The position numbers and the translations under genes were made by a program. Positions 1-8,345 of a DNA stretch of 64,000 nt are shown here, piece by piece (position 1 is the first letter of the stretch; the number at the start of each line of letters is the position of its first letter). The notes below the pieces were generated by a model. That model made no database searches, had not been told where the DNA came from, and saw only the letters and a list, made by a program, of their open reading frames with translations. This stretch comes from Cyanobacteria bacterium QS_8_64_29 (lineage in GTDB: Bacteria > Cyanobacteriota > Cyanobacteriia > Cyanobacteriales > Rubidibacteraceae), in the NCBI GenBank assembly GCA_003022125.1, contig PXQH01000042.1, forward strand, positions 36,753 through 100,752. The letters are read 5' to 3'.

Positions 1-143
1 AGAGCGCTGTCGGTGGCGATGCTGGCTAGGCCCTGCGGGACCAGGTAGTTGCGCGCGTAGCCGGGCGTCACATCCACCAGATCGTCGGTTCGGCCGAGTT
101 TGCGAACGTCCTGGTGCAGGACGACTTGCAAGCGCTTTGCCAT
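1..143 (-). CDS. rplI: 50S ribosomal protein L9, N-terminal part (runs off the window)
   Basis: The minus strand from the ATG at 141-143 encodes 47 residues before the window edge, starting [13 protein letters not shown] and continuing with a GYARNYLVP segment. This is the L9 N-terminal signature: the small RNA-binding domain that sits on 23S rRNA at the base of the L1 stalk. The remainder of the roughly 150-residue protein lies beyond position 1. The next gene upstream on the same strand is gloB, 94 nt away. Confidence 0.93.
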   Translation of the reverse strand, partial: MAKRLQVVLHQDVRKLGRTDDLVDVTPGYARNYLVPQGLASIATDSA

Positions 144-237
144 GAGCTCTTCTCCGCATCGTGCTGCCCGCTTAGCGATCGCGGGTAAGCTATCTAGTTT
201 AGAGGGCAAAGCGCCATTGCCGCAACCCAGCGGGGCC

Positions 238-1017
238 TCAAAAGCGGTCCTTTATCCGCCGGATTTGTGCGAAGGTTGCTACCGCATCCGCGCTGCCTGC
301 CGCCGATTGCAAGGCAGGCGCATCCCAGCGCAGGAAGGGATTGGTGCGCTTTTCCACCGCGAGCTGCGACGGCACGGTGGCGCTATCCTGCTGGCGCTGC
401 GCTTGCACCTCGCGCAAGCGCGCCTGCAGCTCGGGATTGTCGCCATCGACGGTGAGGGCGAACTGGAGGTTTTTGAGGGTGTATTCGTGCCCGCACCAGA
501 CGCGGGTGCAATCGGGGAACGCGCGCAGCTTGGCCAGCGAATCCACCATCTGCTCGGCGTTGCCCTCAAACAGGCGGCCGCAGCCGCCGGCAAACAGCGT
601 ATCGCCGCAGAACAGCTCGCCCGTTCCGCCCTCAGTCTCGGGCGGAAAGTAGTAGGCAATTTGGGCTCGCGTATGGCCGGGGGTAAAGACGATCTCGGCT
701 TGGTGATCGCCCAAGGCGACCCGGTCGCCTTGTTCCAAAAAGCCATCCTGCTGCGGGATTCGGCCGCGATCGCCAGCACCGCCATAAACCCGAGCCTGGG
801 GATGGCGCCGCTTGAGGGCCTCGTTGCCACCCACGTGGTCGAAGTGGTGGTGGGTGTTGAAAATGGCAACGAGCTCGGCCCCCAGCTGCGCCAGCAGCCG
901 CTCGATGGGCTCAGATTCAGCCGGATCGACGGCGGCCGCTTCCTGGCGCTGCGGATCGTGCAGCAGGTACATGTAGTTGTCCGCTAGGGCAGGCACCCGA
1001 TGGATGTCCATAGCCAT
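238..1017 (-). CDS. gloB: hydroxyacylglutathione hydrolase (glyoxalase II)
   Basis: A 259-residue metallo-beta-lactamase-fold enzyme, the usual size for glyoxalase II. It hydrolyses S-lactoylglutathione to lactate and glutathione, the second step of methylglyoxal detoxification in the cytosol. The metal-binding motif THHHFDH lies at residues 55-61, followed by further conserved His/Asp segments (FTPGHT, FCGDTLF, WCGHEYT). The frame stays open upstream to 1137, but the family N-terminus ([13 protein letters not shown]) fits the ATG at 1017 or the one two codons later. It diverges from the radical SAM gene. Confidence 0.93.
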   Translation of the reverse strand: MAMDIHRVPALADNYMYLLHDPQRQEAAAVDPAESEPIERLLAQLGAELVAIFNTHHHFDHVGGNEALKRRHPQARVYGGAGDRGRIPQQDGFLEQGDRVALGDHQAEIVFTPGHTRAQIAYYFPPETEGGTGELFCGDTLFAGGCGRLFEGNAEQMVDSLAKLRAFPDCTRVWCGHEYTLKNLQFALTVDGDNPELQARLREVQAQRQQDSATVPSQLAVEKRTNPFLRWDAPALQSAAGSADAVATFAQIRRIKDRF

Positions 1018-1127
1018 GTTTCCCCAGGCGATTGGCGCTCGCGCACTCGCCTCCACCCTACCGCTGGCGCGGGAAGGTGACGAGGCCGCCGTTAGGATTG
1101 GGGCTGGCGCCCGTTTGTGGAGCTCCC

Positions 1128-2756
1128 GTGAGCGCATTCGCCCGCGAACGCCTGCTGTTTCAACCGGCCTCGCCGGACGTCCACGCCGTTCCCACCATCC
1201 TGGCCTATCCCAATACCTACAGCGTGGGCATCACCAGCCTGGGCTATCAGCTGGTGTGGGCCCATTTGGCAACGCGCACCGACGTCCGCGTCAGCCGCTC
1301 GTTTGGCGACGCCAGCGAGTCCCTGCCGCGCGAACCGGAGCTGGTGGGCTTTTCGGTGTCTTGGGAGCTGGACTACGGCAACATCCTGGATCGCCTCGAG
1401 GCACTGGAGCTGCCCGTGCGCACCGCCGATCGCGGTGATCGCCACCCGCTGGTCTTTGGCGGCGGCCCCGTGCTAAGCGCCAACCCCGAGCCCTTTGCTG
1501 ATTTCTTTGACGCCATCTTGCTAGGGGACGGCGAGAATCTGCTCGACGGGCTGCTAGACGCTTACCAGGAAGTCCGCAACGCCGAGCGCGAGACGCAGCT
1601 GCACCGCCTGGCGCAGGTGCCGGGAATCTACGTCCCTAGCCGCTACGCGGTCACCTACCAAGCCCCAGACGAGCCCATCCAAGCCATCGAGCCCACTCAC
1701 CCCGAGGTTCCGGCGCAGGTGCACAAGCAGACCTTTCGCGGCAACGGCCTGTCGCACTCGATGGTGGTGACCCCCGAGGCCGCTTGGGCGAGCATCTACA
1801 TGGTGGAGGTGGTGCGCAGCTGCCCCGAGATGTGCCGCTTCTGCCTGGCCAGCTACTTGACGCTGCCCTTTCGCGCGGCCTCTGTGGAGCAATCCCTCAT
1901 CCCCGCCATCGACCGGGGGTTGCAAGCCACCCAACGCATTGGCTTGCTAGGGGCCTCGGTGACCCAGCACCCAGAGTTTGAGGCCCTGCTCGATCGCTTG
2001 GCGCAACCGCAGTACGACGGCGTGCGGCTCAGCGTGGCCTCGGTGCGCGCCAATACGGTGACCGAGAAGCTGGCGCGTACCCTGGCCCGGCGCGAGACCC
2101 GCTCGGTCACCATCGCCGTCGAGAGCGGCTCGCCGCGGGTGCGCCAAATCGTCAACAAAAAGCTGGAGCAGGCCCAGATCGAGCGGGCTGCCATCAACGC
2201 TCGCGCCGGCGGCCTCAAGGGGCTCAAGCTTTACGGCATGGTGGGCGTGCCCGGCGAGGAACCGGCCGATTTGGACGACACAGTGGCCATGATGGCCTCG
2301 CTCAAGCAGGCAGCGCCGGGGTTGCGCCTGACCCTGGGCTGCAGCACCTTCGTGCCCAAAGCCCACACGCCCTTGCAGTGGTGCGGCCTGGATCCGGCCG
2401 GGAAAAAGCGGCAGCAGTACTTGCAGAAGCAGCTGCGCTCGCGCGGCATCGAGTTTCGGCCCGAGAGCTACAACTGGTCGGTGGTGCAGGCGCTGCTCTC
2501 GCGCGGCGATCGGCGGCTGTCGCAGTTGCTGGAGCTCGCGCGCGAGTACGGCGAGTCAGTGGGCAGCTACAAGCGGGCTTTCAAGGCCCTGCGCGGCCAC
2601 ATCCCGCCGCTAGAATTCTACGTTCACCAGCACTGGCCCCGCGATCGCGTCTTGCCCTGGCAGCACCTGCAAGGGCCGCTGCCGCCCCAAACGCTGCACC
2701 AGCATTACGAGGCTGCTGCCCGGCACTTCGATCGCACCCCGCAACCCACGGCTTAG
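1128..2756 (+). CDS. B12-binding-like radical SAM protein
   Basis: A 542-residue protein with an N-terminal region like the cobalamin-binding halves of B12-type radical SAM enzymes (residues about 20-180), then a radical SAM core with the 4Fe-4S motif CPEMCRFC (CxxxCxxC) near residue 235. Conserved relatives occur widely in cyanobacteria without a proven substrate. I chose the GTG at 1128 because GGAG lies just upstream and the reading continues as family-like sequence; an upstream frame extension to 1032 reads as arginine/proline-rich noise. The next gene starts directly after its stop (TAGATG), so the two are very probably co-translated. Confidence 0.85.
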   Translation: MSAFARERLLFQPASPDVHAVPTILAYPNTYSVGITSLGYQLVWAHLATRTDVRVSRSFGDASESLPREPELVGFSVSWELDYGNILDRLEALELPVRTADRGDRHPLVFGGGPVLSANPEPFADFFDAILLGDGENLLDGLLDAYQEVRNAERETQLHRLAQVPGIYVPSRYAVTYQAPDEPIQAIEPTHPEVPAQVHKQTFRGNGLSHSMVVTPEAAWASIYMVEVVRSCPEMCRFCLASYLTLPFRAASVEQSLIPAIDRGLQATQRIGLLGASVTQHPEFEALLDRLAQPQYDGVRLSVASVRANTVTEKLARTLARRETRSVTIAVESGSPRVRQIVNKKLEQAQIERAAINARAGGLKGLKLYGMVGVPGEEPADLDDTVAMMASLKQAAPGLRLTLGCSTFVPKAHTPLQWCGLDPAGKKRQQYLQKQLRSRGIEFRPESYNWSVVQALLSRGDRRLSQLLELAREYGESVGSYKRAFKALRGHIPPLEFYVHQHWPRDRVLPWQHLQGPLPPQTLHQHYEAAARHFDRTPQPTA

Positions 2757-2945
2757 ATGCAGCTCCCAGCCGAGTTCCGCTGCGCTTTCTGCGGCGAGCG
2801 CAACCCCATTACCGTGGCGCTCGATGGCGGGTTGCAGCAGTCACCCATCGAGGACTGCCAGGTCTGCTGCAACCCCAACCTGCTGTTCATCCGCATCGAC
2901 GAGGCCACCCTAGCCGTCGAAGTTGATGCGGACTGCAGCTCCTAG
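2757..2945 (+). CDS. CPXCG-motif cysteine-rich small protein
   Basis: This 62-residue protein has two paired-cysteine knuckles (CAFCGE near residue 9 and CQVCC near residue 34) and matches the small cysteine-rich CPXCG family, probably a zinc ribbon. The function of the family is not known. Its ATG directly follows the TAG of the radical SAM gene with no spacer, which implies translational coupling and possibly a shared role. Confidence 0.8.
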   Translation: MQLPAEFRCAFCGERNPITVALDGGLQQSPIEDCQVCCNPNLLFIRIDEATLAVEVDADCSS

Positions 2946-2951
2946 CAGCGC

Positions 2952-3287
2952 CTACTGCTGCGCGATGGGTGCCGGCGAAGGCAGCCGGTAGCGATCGCAG
3001 GCAGCTCGCTGCTCGGGGGTCATGTTGGCGCGGCGCTCCGGCTCGCTGGCCTCGGCCATCTCGATTTGCGCTGATAGCGGCGTGCTGCGGTGGAAGATCA
3101 GCGCCCGCAGGCAGCTCAAAACGCAATCCCGGATGGGGTAACCCTTGCGCTCGCCAGCCGTCACGTTGAGCGCGATCGACTCCAGCGACTGCACGTCGTA
3201 ATCGAGCGGGGAGGCCTCCGTTACGCGCAAGTACTCGGCGTAAGCTGCCTGAATCTCGCTATCAGCGAGGATTTCCTTAACATCCAT
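2952..3287 (-). CDS. hypothetical protein, 111 aa
   Basis: I do not recognise this protein. It starts MDVKEILADSEIQAAY, is mostly helical by composition, has two Cys in a CVLSC pattern near the middle, and a Pro/Ala-rich C-terminus. The ATG at 3285-3287 has a good GAGG ribosome binding site about 8 nt upstream. The frame is open back to 3452, but that part is promoter-like AT-rich DNA. It converges on the CPXCG gene with 6 nt between them. No signal peptide or membrane span is visible. Confidence 0.6.
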   Translation of the reverse strand: MDVKEILADSEIQAAYAEYLRVTEASPLDYDVQSLESIALNVTAGERKGYPIRDCVLSCLRALIFHRSTPLSAQIEMAEASEPERRANMTPEQRAACDRYRLPSPAPIAQQ

Positions 3288-3305
3288 ACCGTTACCTCGA
3301 TAGAA

Positions 3306-3323
3306 GTTAAAACAAAAATTAAC
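3306..3323. promoter_or_regulatory. AT-rich palindrome GTTAA-N8-TTAAC upstream of the 111-aa gene
   Basis: A sharply AT-rich patch (about 3295-3332) interrupts GC-rich sequence just upstream of the minus-strand gene starting at 3287. Within it, GTTAA at 3306-3310 and TTAAC at 3319-3323 form perfect inverted arms. The position suits a promoter/operator for that gene. The protein that might bind is unknown. Confidence 0.35.
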
Positions 3324-3450
3324 AAAATGCAATGCCGAGTGACTACTGCCCGCCGCTGGCGTCTCCCCTCGGGCTACCGCTGCCAGCGCCGGGCTTGCTA
3401 GCATGCTGGCCAGAGTGAATTGGATCGCGGACGCGCAGCGCAGCTTCCCC

Positions 3451-3702
3451 ATGGAGCGCTATCGCGGTTTCGACATCCACATTCACGCCGACGAGGCCGG
3501 CTATCGCTTCACGCTGGAGAGCGAGTGGGGCGTGACGCCCGCGCCGCGGTTTTACCCTACGGCTGAGGCCGCCGCTGAGGCGGCTCGCACTAAAATCCAG
3601 CGCATGCTGGCCAAGCTGTCGCTAGCGCACGTGGTGGACGATTTCTACCAAACCGGCAAGATCGACCGCGACGAACACCGCCGCTTGAACGGTCTAGGCT
3701 GA
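3451..3702 (+). CDS. hypothetical protein, 83 aa
   Basis: A small soluble protein starting MERYRGFDIHIHAD, with an alternating-hydrophobic N-terminal half (likely beta) followed by an Ala-rich helix. I do not recognise the family. The ATG at 3451 is preferred over the in-frame ATG at 3403, whose extra 16 residues look like noise. Its last 9 nt overlap the 3' end of the converging metallophosphoesterase gene. Confidence 0.55.
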   Translation: MERYRGFDIHIHADEAGYRFTLESEWGVTPAPRFYPTAEAAAEAARTKIQRMLAKLSLAHVVDDFYQTGKIDRDEHRRLNGLG

Positions 3703-5367
3703 GTTCTGCAGCGCGAACTCGTCGAATTTGATGGCAGCGGCCTCGGGCGTGCGCGTATCGAAGCGGTAGCTACTGACCGTGCCGCGCCCCGTATCCAGCA
3801 GGCTGAAAGCCGTCAGGGCATTGCTGGCGATGTAGGGCAGCGGTTGACCGTTCTCGCCGTACAGGGGCGCAATATTGGGCACGACCGGTTCCAAGCCGTA
3901 GGGATCGCCGCGCTCGGTGTAGGTCTCTCGGTGATTGGCAGGGACCGGGCGCCGCTGGGCGCGCCAGTAAGCGCCGTAGCTGTTGCCAACGTTGGAGGAC
4001 TCCAGGTAGTGGGTGCCGCTGGCGCTGACAAAGCGGTTCCAGAGGTGGGAGTGGCCGTAAAAGACCAGCTGCGTCCCGGCAGCTTCCAATAGCGGCACGA
4101 CATCGCGCGCCAGGTAGTCGCGCTCTTGCGGGTACTCGTAGCGTACGGCGCTGATGCGGCCGGCGCTATCCCGCTCGATGGACTGCACGGGATCCGTATA
4201 GGCCGGAACGACGTTGGCCCCCAGCGAGTGCGGCGGATGGTGGAGCATGACGATGCGGTAGGGGGCTTGCTGGAATGCTTCGCCAGCTAGCTCGGCCGCC
4301 AGCCAGCGGTACTGGGCGCTGCCGCGGTGGATGGGCTCAAAGATGTGCTGCCCGTAGCCCCAGTTGTGCGGATGGGGCAAATCGGCGTCCCGCTCGCGGT
4401 ACTTGCTGCAAGCGTCAGGATCGAGGCTGGGGGTGCGCCAGACGCAGGTGGCATAGAGCACCACCAACCGGATGTCGCCCAAGGTCACCGCGTAGTAGCT
4501 CGAGTCGCCGCTCGGCCGCTGCGGTAGCGTCAAGATCTCGCGGTAGGTCTGGGCGTTAAAGGCGTGATCGCGAAACCAGGCTTCCCGCTCGCGAGCGCTA
4601 GCGGGGGCTGGGCCATCGAGCCGCTCGGCCGCCGAGCGCGGGATGGCGGCATCCATTTGATCCTCGAGCGGCTGCTCGCGCGAGAAGCGCCCCATGACCT
4701 CGTGATTGCCGATGGCGGCAAACAGCGGCGCTGACTGCAGCAGCGGCGCACCCCGGTAGGTGGCAGTGCGCCCGCCGCGCTCGAGCGCGACCCGAGCGTT
4801 GCCCTGCAAGCAGGGAAAAAACGCACCGCCGCGGGCGTCATCGAACCAGTCGGAGGCGCGATCAGGAATATCGGTCAGATCGCCGGCGAAGAAAATGCCA
4901 TCCACCCGGTCTGCCACTGCCCCCACCTGCTGCAAGTTGGCGGCCGTCATGGGCTTGAGCTGGTGGTCCGAGGTCAGCAGGATCTGCAGCCGCTGGCCCG
5001 CTGGCGGCTTGGGGGCAAGCTCGAAGGTGGCGCTGCGCGCCACCGCGCCCGCTTCGTCCCAACTCGCCACGCAGTAGGGGACACGCTCGCCCGGCGTCAG
5101 ATCCCGGACCTCAGCTTCGTGGCGCCAGATGGGACGTTCCTGGGGCGCCCTCTCAAGGGCGGCGACGCCCCCCGGCTGCCAGGAATCGGCATCTTCGCGG
5201 GTGCGGCTCAGCTGCGTCGTCGTCGCCTCGGTGCGCGCTGCCAGCCCAGGACCGCTCCAGACCGCATGCGCGCTGCCGCGAAACGCGGTAAACCACACCA
5301 CGCGCACGCTGCGCTCGCTCGGGCACTGCAGCAGCGGATCCGTTAGCAGTTGCGGCGGGCCGGCCAT
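3694..5367 (-). CDS. metallophosphoesterase family protein (calcineurin-like)
   Basis: A 557-residue protein with an N-terminal beta-sandwich-like region (residues about 1-120, as in purple acid phosphatases), then a calcineurin-type dinuclear metal core: SDHQ near 133, GDLTDIP near 162, GNHE at 220-223, a histidine-rich HHPPHS segment near 373 and GHSH near 437. It should hydrolyse a phosphate ester; the substrate cannot be read from sequence. No N-terminal signal peptide is obvious. It is the last gene of a long minus-strand run, 12 nt after the ARMT1-like gene. Confidence 0.83.
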   Translation of the reverse strand: MAGPPQLLTDPLLQCPSERSVRVVWFTAFRGSAHAVWSGPGLAARTEATTTQLSRTREDADSWQPGGVAALERAPQERPIWRHEAEVRDLTPGERVPYCVASWDEAGAVARSATFELAPKPPAGQRLQILLTSDHQLKPMTAANLQQVGAVADRVDGIFFAGDLTDIPDRASDWFDDARGGAFFPCLQGNARVALERGGRTATYRGAPLLQSAPLFAAIGNHEVMGRFSREQPLEDQMDAAIPRSAAERLDGPAPASAREREAWFRDHAFNAQTYREILTLPQRPSGDSSYYAVTLGDIRLVVLYATCVWRTPSLDPDACSKYRERDADLPHPHNWGYGQHIFEPIHRGSAQYRWLAAELAGEAFQQAPYRIVMLHHPPHSLGANVVPAYTDPVQSIERDSAGRISAVRYEYPQERDYLARDVVPLLEAAGTQLVFYGHSHLWNRFVSASGTHYLESSNVGNSYGAYWRAQRRPVPANHRETYTERGDPYGLEPVVPNIAPLYGENGQPLPYIASNALTAFSLLDTGRGTVSSYRFDTRTPEAAAIKFDEFALQNSA

Positions 5368-5379
5368 AAGGCAGTCGAT

Positions 5380-6555
5380 TCAACTCGGGTCGTAAAACTG
5401 GATTATGCCCCACTGACCGTCGGTGAGCCATTCCGGATCGCGCTGGCGGATCCATTCGATAGTGGCGGCGTCCAAGCCGGCGGCAACCTCGGATTTGAGC
5501 GTTCGCAGCAGCAGCAGTGGGGCCGGAAAGTCACCCGCGATATGGGCCCAGTCGCTGCTAAAGGCCCAGTGGCGATCGCCCAGCAGCCGCCGGTAGTTGG
5601 CATCGCCTTTTAGAATAACCAGCTCGGCGCGCGCCAGGTCGCGCGCCAGGGCTGCGGGCATTGTCCCAAGCGCTAAGGGCGCGCTCCAGAAAAAGTCGTC
5701 CTCCAGCCACAGCTGGCCCGTTCGTCGGTAGCCCTGCAGGCGCTGGCCCCAACGCTGCAGGGCCGGATCGGCAGCGGCTTCCAAAGCGGCAAGTGTATCG
5801 CGGGCGTCGGCCGCTGTGGCATCGGAGACCAAGAAAGGATGCGGCTTGAGGTGAAAGCGCACCTCGCCTGCTAGCTTGCGGGCCAGCAGCGCGTCCGCTA
5901 GGGCCAGATCACCCAGTAGCTCCGCACCGGCATTATCGGCCACAACCTCAATGCGGCCGCCCGCTCGCTGCGCCAGATGCGCGATCGCGGCTTCCCGCTG
6001 GTCTTGCAGCAGGCCGCCGCCGGCCTCGCCGGCCGAGCGCTTGCCCGGTTGCAGGCTCAGATCGGCCTGGTTGCCCCAAAGCGTTTGCTCGAGCAAGTCT
6101 TGCAGCGGACGCCCGTTGGCGCCATTGCACCCGGGCGGCCAGCGCTCGAGGGCGGCCTGCAACGCCGCTTGCTTGGGGGCGGCAAACGGATCGAGGCCTT
6201 GCGTCGCGCCGGGCAGAAAAAAGCCTGTGGCTTCCAGAATGCGGCGGTAAAAGTAGCACTCGGCTGGGTACCAGGGCAGCACCAGCCAGGGCTGGCCCAA
6301 CCAGGGGGCCAGGTAGCCGTCCCAGTCTGCCGTATCGGGTGCCGCGCGATCGCAAAGCGCGCGCACGCTGCCGTTAGGCAGCGACTGCCGCAGCGCCTCG
6401 AGCGCCTCAACCGTTGCCGGCGACCAGGTGCGTTCCTGGGCCACCTGCTGCGCGATGGCCGGCCAGCGCTGGGTCAGCGTGTAGTAGGCGAACGAGCCCG
6501 GCTCAGAGAGCTCGAGCGGCGGCGGCAGCGGCTGTTGCGGTACGGACTGGGACAC
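5380..6555 (-). CDS. ARMT1-like damage-control phosphatase (DUF89)
   Basis: 391 residues from a GTG start. DUF89/ARMT1 signatures are present: DNAGAE at 207-212 (metal site), LKPHPFLVSD near 236 and KGDANYRR near 325. The family comprises metal-dependent phosphatases that remove damaged or toxic sugar-phosphate side products; ARMT1 members act on substrates such as fructose 1-phosphate. The substrate here is unknown. The next gene upstream on the strand (DUF58) ends 36 nt away, and the metallophosphoesterase follows 12 nt downstream, so two phosphatase-type enzymes sit side by side. Confidence 0.82.
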   Translation of the reverse strand: MSQSVPQQPLPPPLELSEPGSFAYYTLTQRWPAIAQQVAQERTWSPATVEALEALRQSLPNGSVRALCDRAAPDTADWDGYLAPWLGQPWLVLPWYPAECYFYRRILEATGFFLPGATQGLDPFAAPKQAALQAALERWPPGCNGANGRPLQDLLEQTLWGNQADLSLQPGKRSAGEAGGGLLQDQREAAIAHLAQRAGGRIEVVADNAGAELLGDLALADALLARKLAGEVRFHLKPHPFLVSDATAADARDTLAALEAAADPALQRWGQRLQGYRRTGQLWLEDDFFWSAPLALGTMPAALARDLARAELVILKGDANYRRLLGDRHWAFSSDWAHIAGDFPAPLLLLRTLKSEVAAGLDAATIEWIRQRDPEWLTDGQWGIIQFYDPS

Positions 6556-6591
6556 CTCGACGTTCTCCCAAGTGATCGTTGGCAGTAAGGA

Positions 6592-7719
6592 TCAGCGTGA
6601 CTCCAGCGCGGCTTGCAGGGAACGTGCTGGCGTCACGACCGGCCCGTGGAACGGCGGTGGCGCCTCGGCCTCGCTAGCCGCAAACCGGATCCGTTGGCTG
6701 CCTGTGGGGCCATCAGTCCCGGTGGCAGCGGGAGTCAGCCAAATGAGGGGACCCTGGGGCCAGCTAGCTTCGGCCAGTGCTTGGGGCTGCGCGGCCGCCA
6801 GGGCCGCCAGCACGCGCTGCTTGCCTCTCACGAGGCCGGTCTCTGGCAGCCACAGCCAAACGTCGAACTGCCGGCGGTGGGCGTAGCAATAGAGCGAAGC
6901 GGCGGCGCTCGCTGCCAGCTCGAACGTGCTGGCCGGCCAGCGCGCCGTCCCATCCAGGCTGATGGTAACCTCGCGCGTCTGGGGCGGTGTCTCAAGCTCG
7001 CGCACGCGCAGCTCGCCGTAGCGGGCGCTGGTGCGCCAGTGAATCAGGCGTACGGGATCCCCGCGCCGGTAGGGGCGAATGCCTTTAAACACCCCTTCCG
7101 GGTCGGTTCTGTACGCGCGATCGCGGCGGATGCGGGAACCAGCCGCCTGCCCCAGCGAATCGAGCAATGGGCAGCGCGCCAGGGGCAAGACCGGCGGGTG
7201 GACGATGGCCCGAACAGGCAAGGCCCAGTCGCGGCAGGCCCAAAACAGCCCGAGCGGCGTGGCGCTCCTGAGCCGGACCGCGTGCCAGCGATAGATGCCG
7301 CGCTGCTGGGGAACCAAGGTGTAGCGCCAGCAGTAAGTGCCGCGCGCGGGGACGCGCTCGATGGCAGCCTGGGCGGGTGGGCCCAGCGCGACCGGTACGC
7401 CATCGCGCGCTTGCAGCAGCTGCTTGGGGTGAGCGCTGGGGTTGGCGACGGTCAGCTCGAGCGTCAGGCGCTCGCCCACAGCAACCGGCTCGATGCCGCC
7501 GCGCTGCACTTGCAGCCCAGCCAGCGCCCGCCGCGGGGCCACAGCCGCGATCGCCAGCAGGCCCAGGATGGTACCGCTCAGGGCGTACAGCCAGCCCGCC
7601 ATTGTGTTGGTGGCAGCGCCAAAAAAGCACAGGGCCAGCAGCAGCAAAACGCCACCCCCGTAGGTGGGGCGGCCAGCCCGCCGTTCCAACCCCTCGCTCA
7701 GGCGAGCTGCAATTGCCAC
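6592..7719 (-). CDS. DUF58 domain-containing protein
   Basis: 375 residues, GTG start. Two N-terminal hydrophobic segments (about 22-65) anchor the protein, followed by a beta-rich region and the DUF58 core with the diagnostic GDPVRLIHWRTSAR segment near residue 220. DUF58 proteins have a von Willebrand A-like fold and are often encoded with MoxR ATPases and transglutaminase-like proteins; no such partners are seen here. It follows the DUF2157/GDYXXLXY pair with 20 nt spacing, so probably one transcript. Confidence 0.82.
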   Translation of the reverse strand: MAIAARLSEGLERRAGRPTYGGGVLLLLALCFFGAATNTMAGWLYALSGTILGLLAIAAVAPRRALAGLQVQRGGIEPVAVGERLTLELTVANPSAHPKQLLQARDGVPVALGPPAQAAIERVPARGTYCWRYTLVPQQRGIYRWHAVRLRSATPLGLFWACRDWALPVRAIVHPPVLPLARCPLLDSLGQAAGSRIRRDRAYRTDPEGVFKGIRPYRRGDPVRLIHWRTSARYGELRVRELETPPQTREVTISLDGTARWPASTFELAASAAASLYCYAHRRQFDVWLWLPETGLVRGKQRVLAALAAAQPQALAEASWPQGPLIWLTPAATGTDGPTGSQRIRFAASEAEAPPPFHGPVVTPARSLQAALESR

Positions 7720-7739
7720 GCGCTGCCTCCGCCGCTGGC

Positions 7740-8339
7740 TCAGAAGCGGTATCCGCGATTGCCGACCCAGAGCCGGACCGGCACCGCATATCCGCGGCGA
7801 TCGACTTTAACCTGCAGCAGCATCCGCTCGGAAGGCGCCAGCTCGCGGATGCGCTCGTTAATGGCCTCGCGCTGGCCTTCTGGCAAGTAGTAGCGATCCA
7901 AGCCGTAGTCAATGCCGTAGCGCTTTTGCCTGCCACGCAAAGCGATGCGATCGGCGGGCAAGTCGCTAGGGCGTTGCGCTCGAACGGCCACCGGCATCCA
8001 GGCCTGCTGCTCCTGCTCGGAGGCCTCCAGAATGACGTAGAACGCGGTTCCCACCGCTAGTTGGTTTGGATCTTGCTCCGAGCGGGATTGGGCCAGCAAC
8101 TGCTCCCAACCGGATAGATCCTGCAACTGCGAGCGGCGCGAGATGGCCAAGTTGAGGGTTTGGCTGTAGCCGCGCAACAGCTCGTAGGGGTCAACTGGCC
8201 CCACGCGCAGGAAGGCTGTCTGACCCGTTACGTAAGTATAAGCTGAGCGAGCCGGAACAGCCAGCACCAGAGCAACTTGCAAGGCAAGCGGCAGCCAGAA
8301 GTGCCAGTGGGGCAAGCGAGGGCTCGTGTCGTCCGGCAT
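7740..8339 (-). CDS. GDYXXLXY domain-containing protein
   Basis: 199 residues with one N-terminal membrane span (about 13-30) and an extracytoplasmic beta-rich domain. The segment DPYELLRGYSQTLNLAI corresponds to the GDYXXLXY motif of this family. Members are nearly always encoded next to DUF2157/DUF4401 membrane proteins, as here: the DUF2157 gene ends 6 nt upstream. Function is unknown; envelope location is inferred from the anchor. Confidence 0.78.
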   Translation of the reverse strand: MPDDTSPRLPHWHFWLPLALQVALVLAVPARSAYTYVTGQTAFLRVGPVDPYELLRGYSQTLNLAISRRSQLQDLSGWEQLLAQSRSEQDPNQLAVGTAFYVILEASEQEQQAWMPVAVRAQRPSDLPADRIALRGRQKRYGIDYGLDRYYLPEGQREAINERIRELAPSERMLLQVKVDRRGYAVPVRLWVGNRGYRF

Positions 8340-8345
8340 AAGCTA

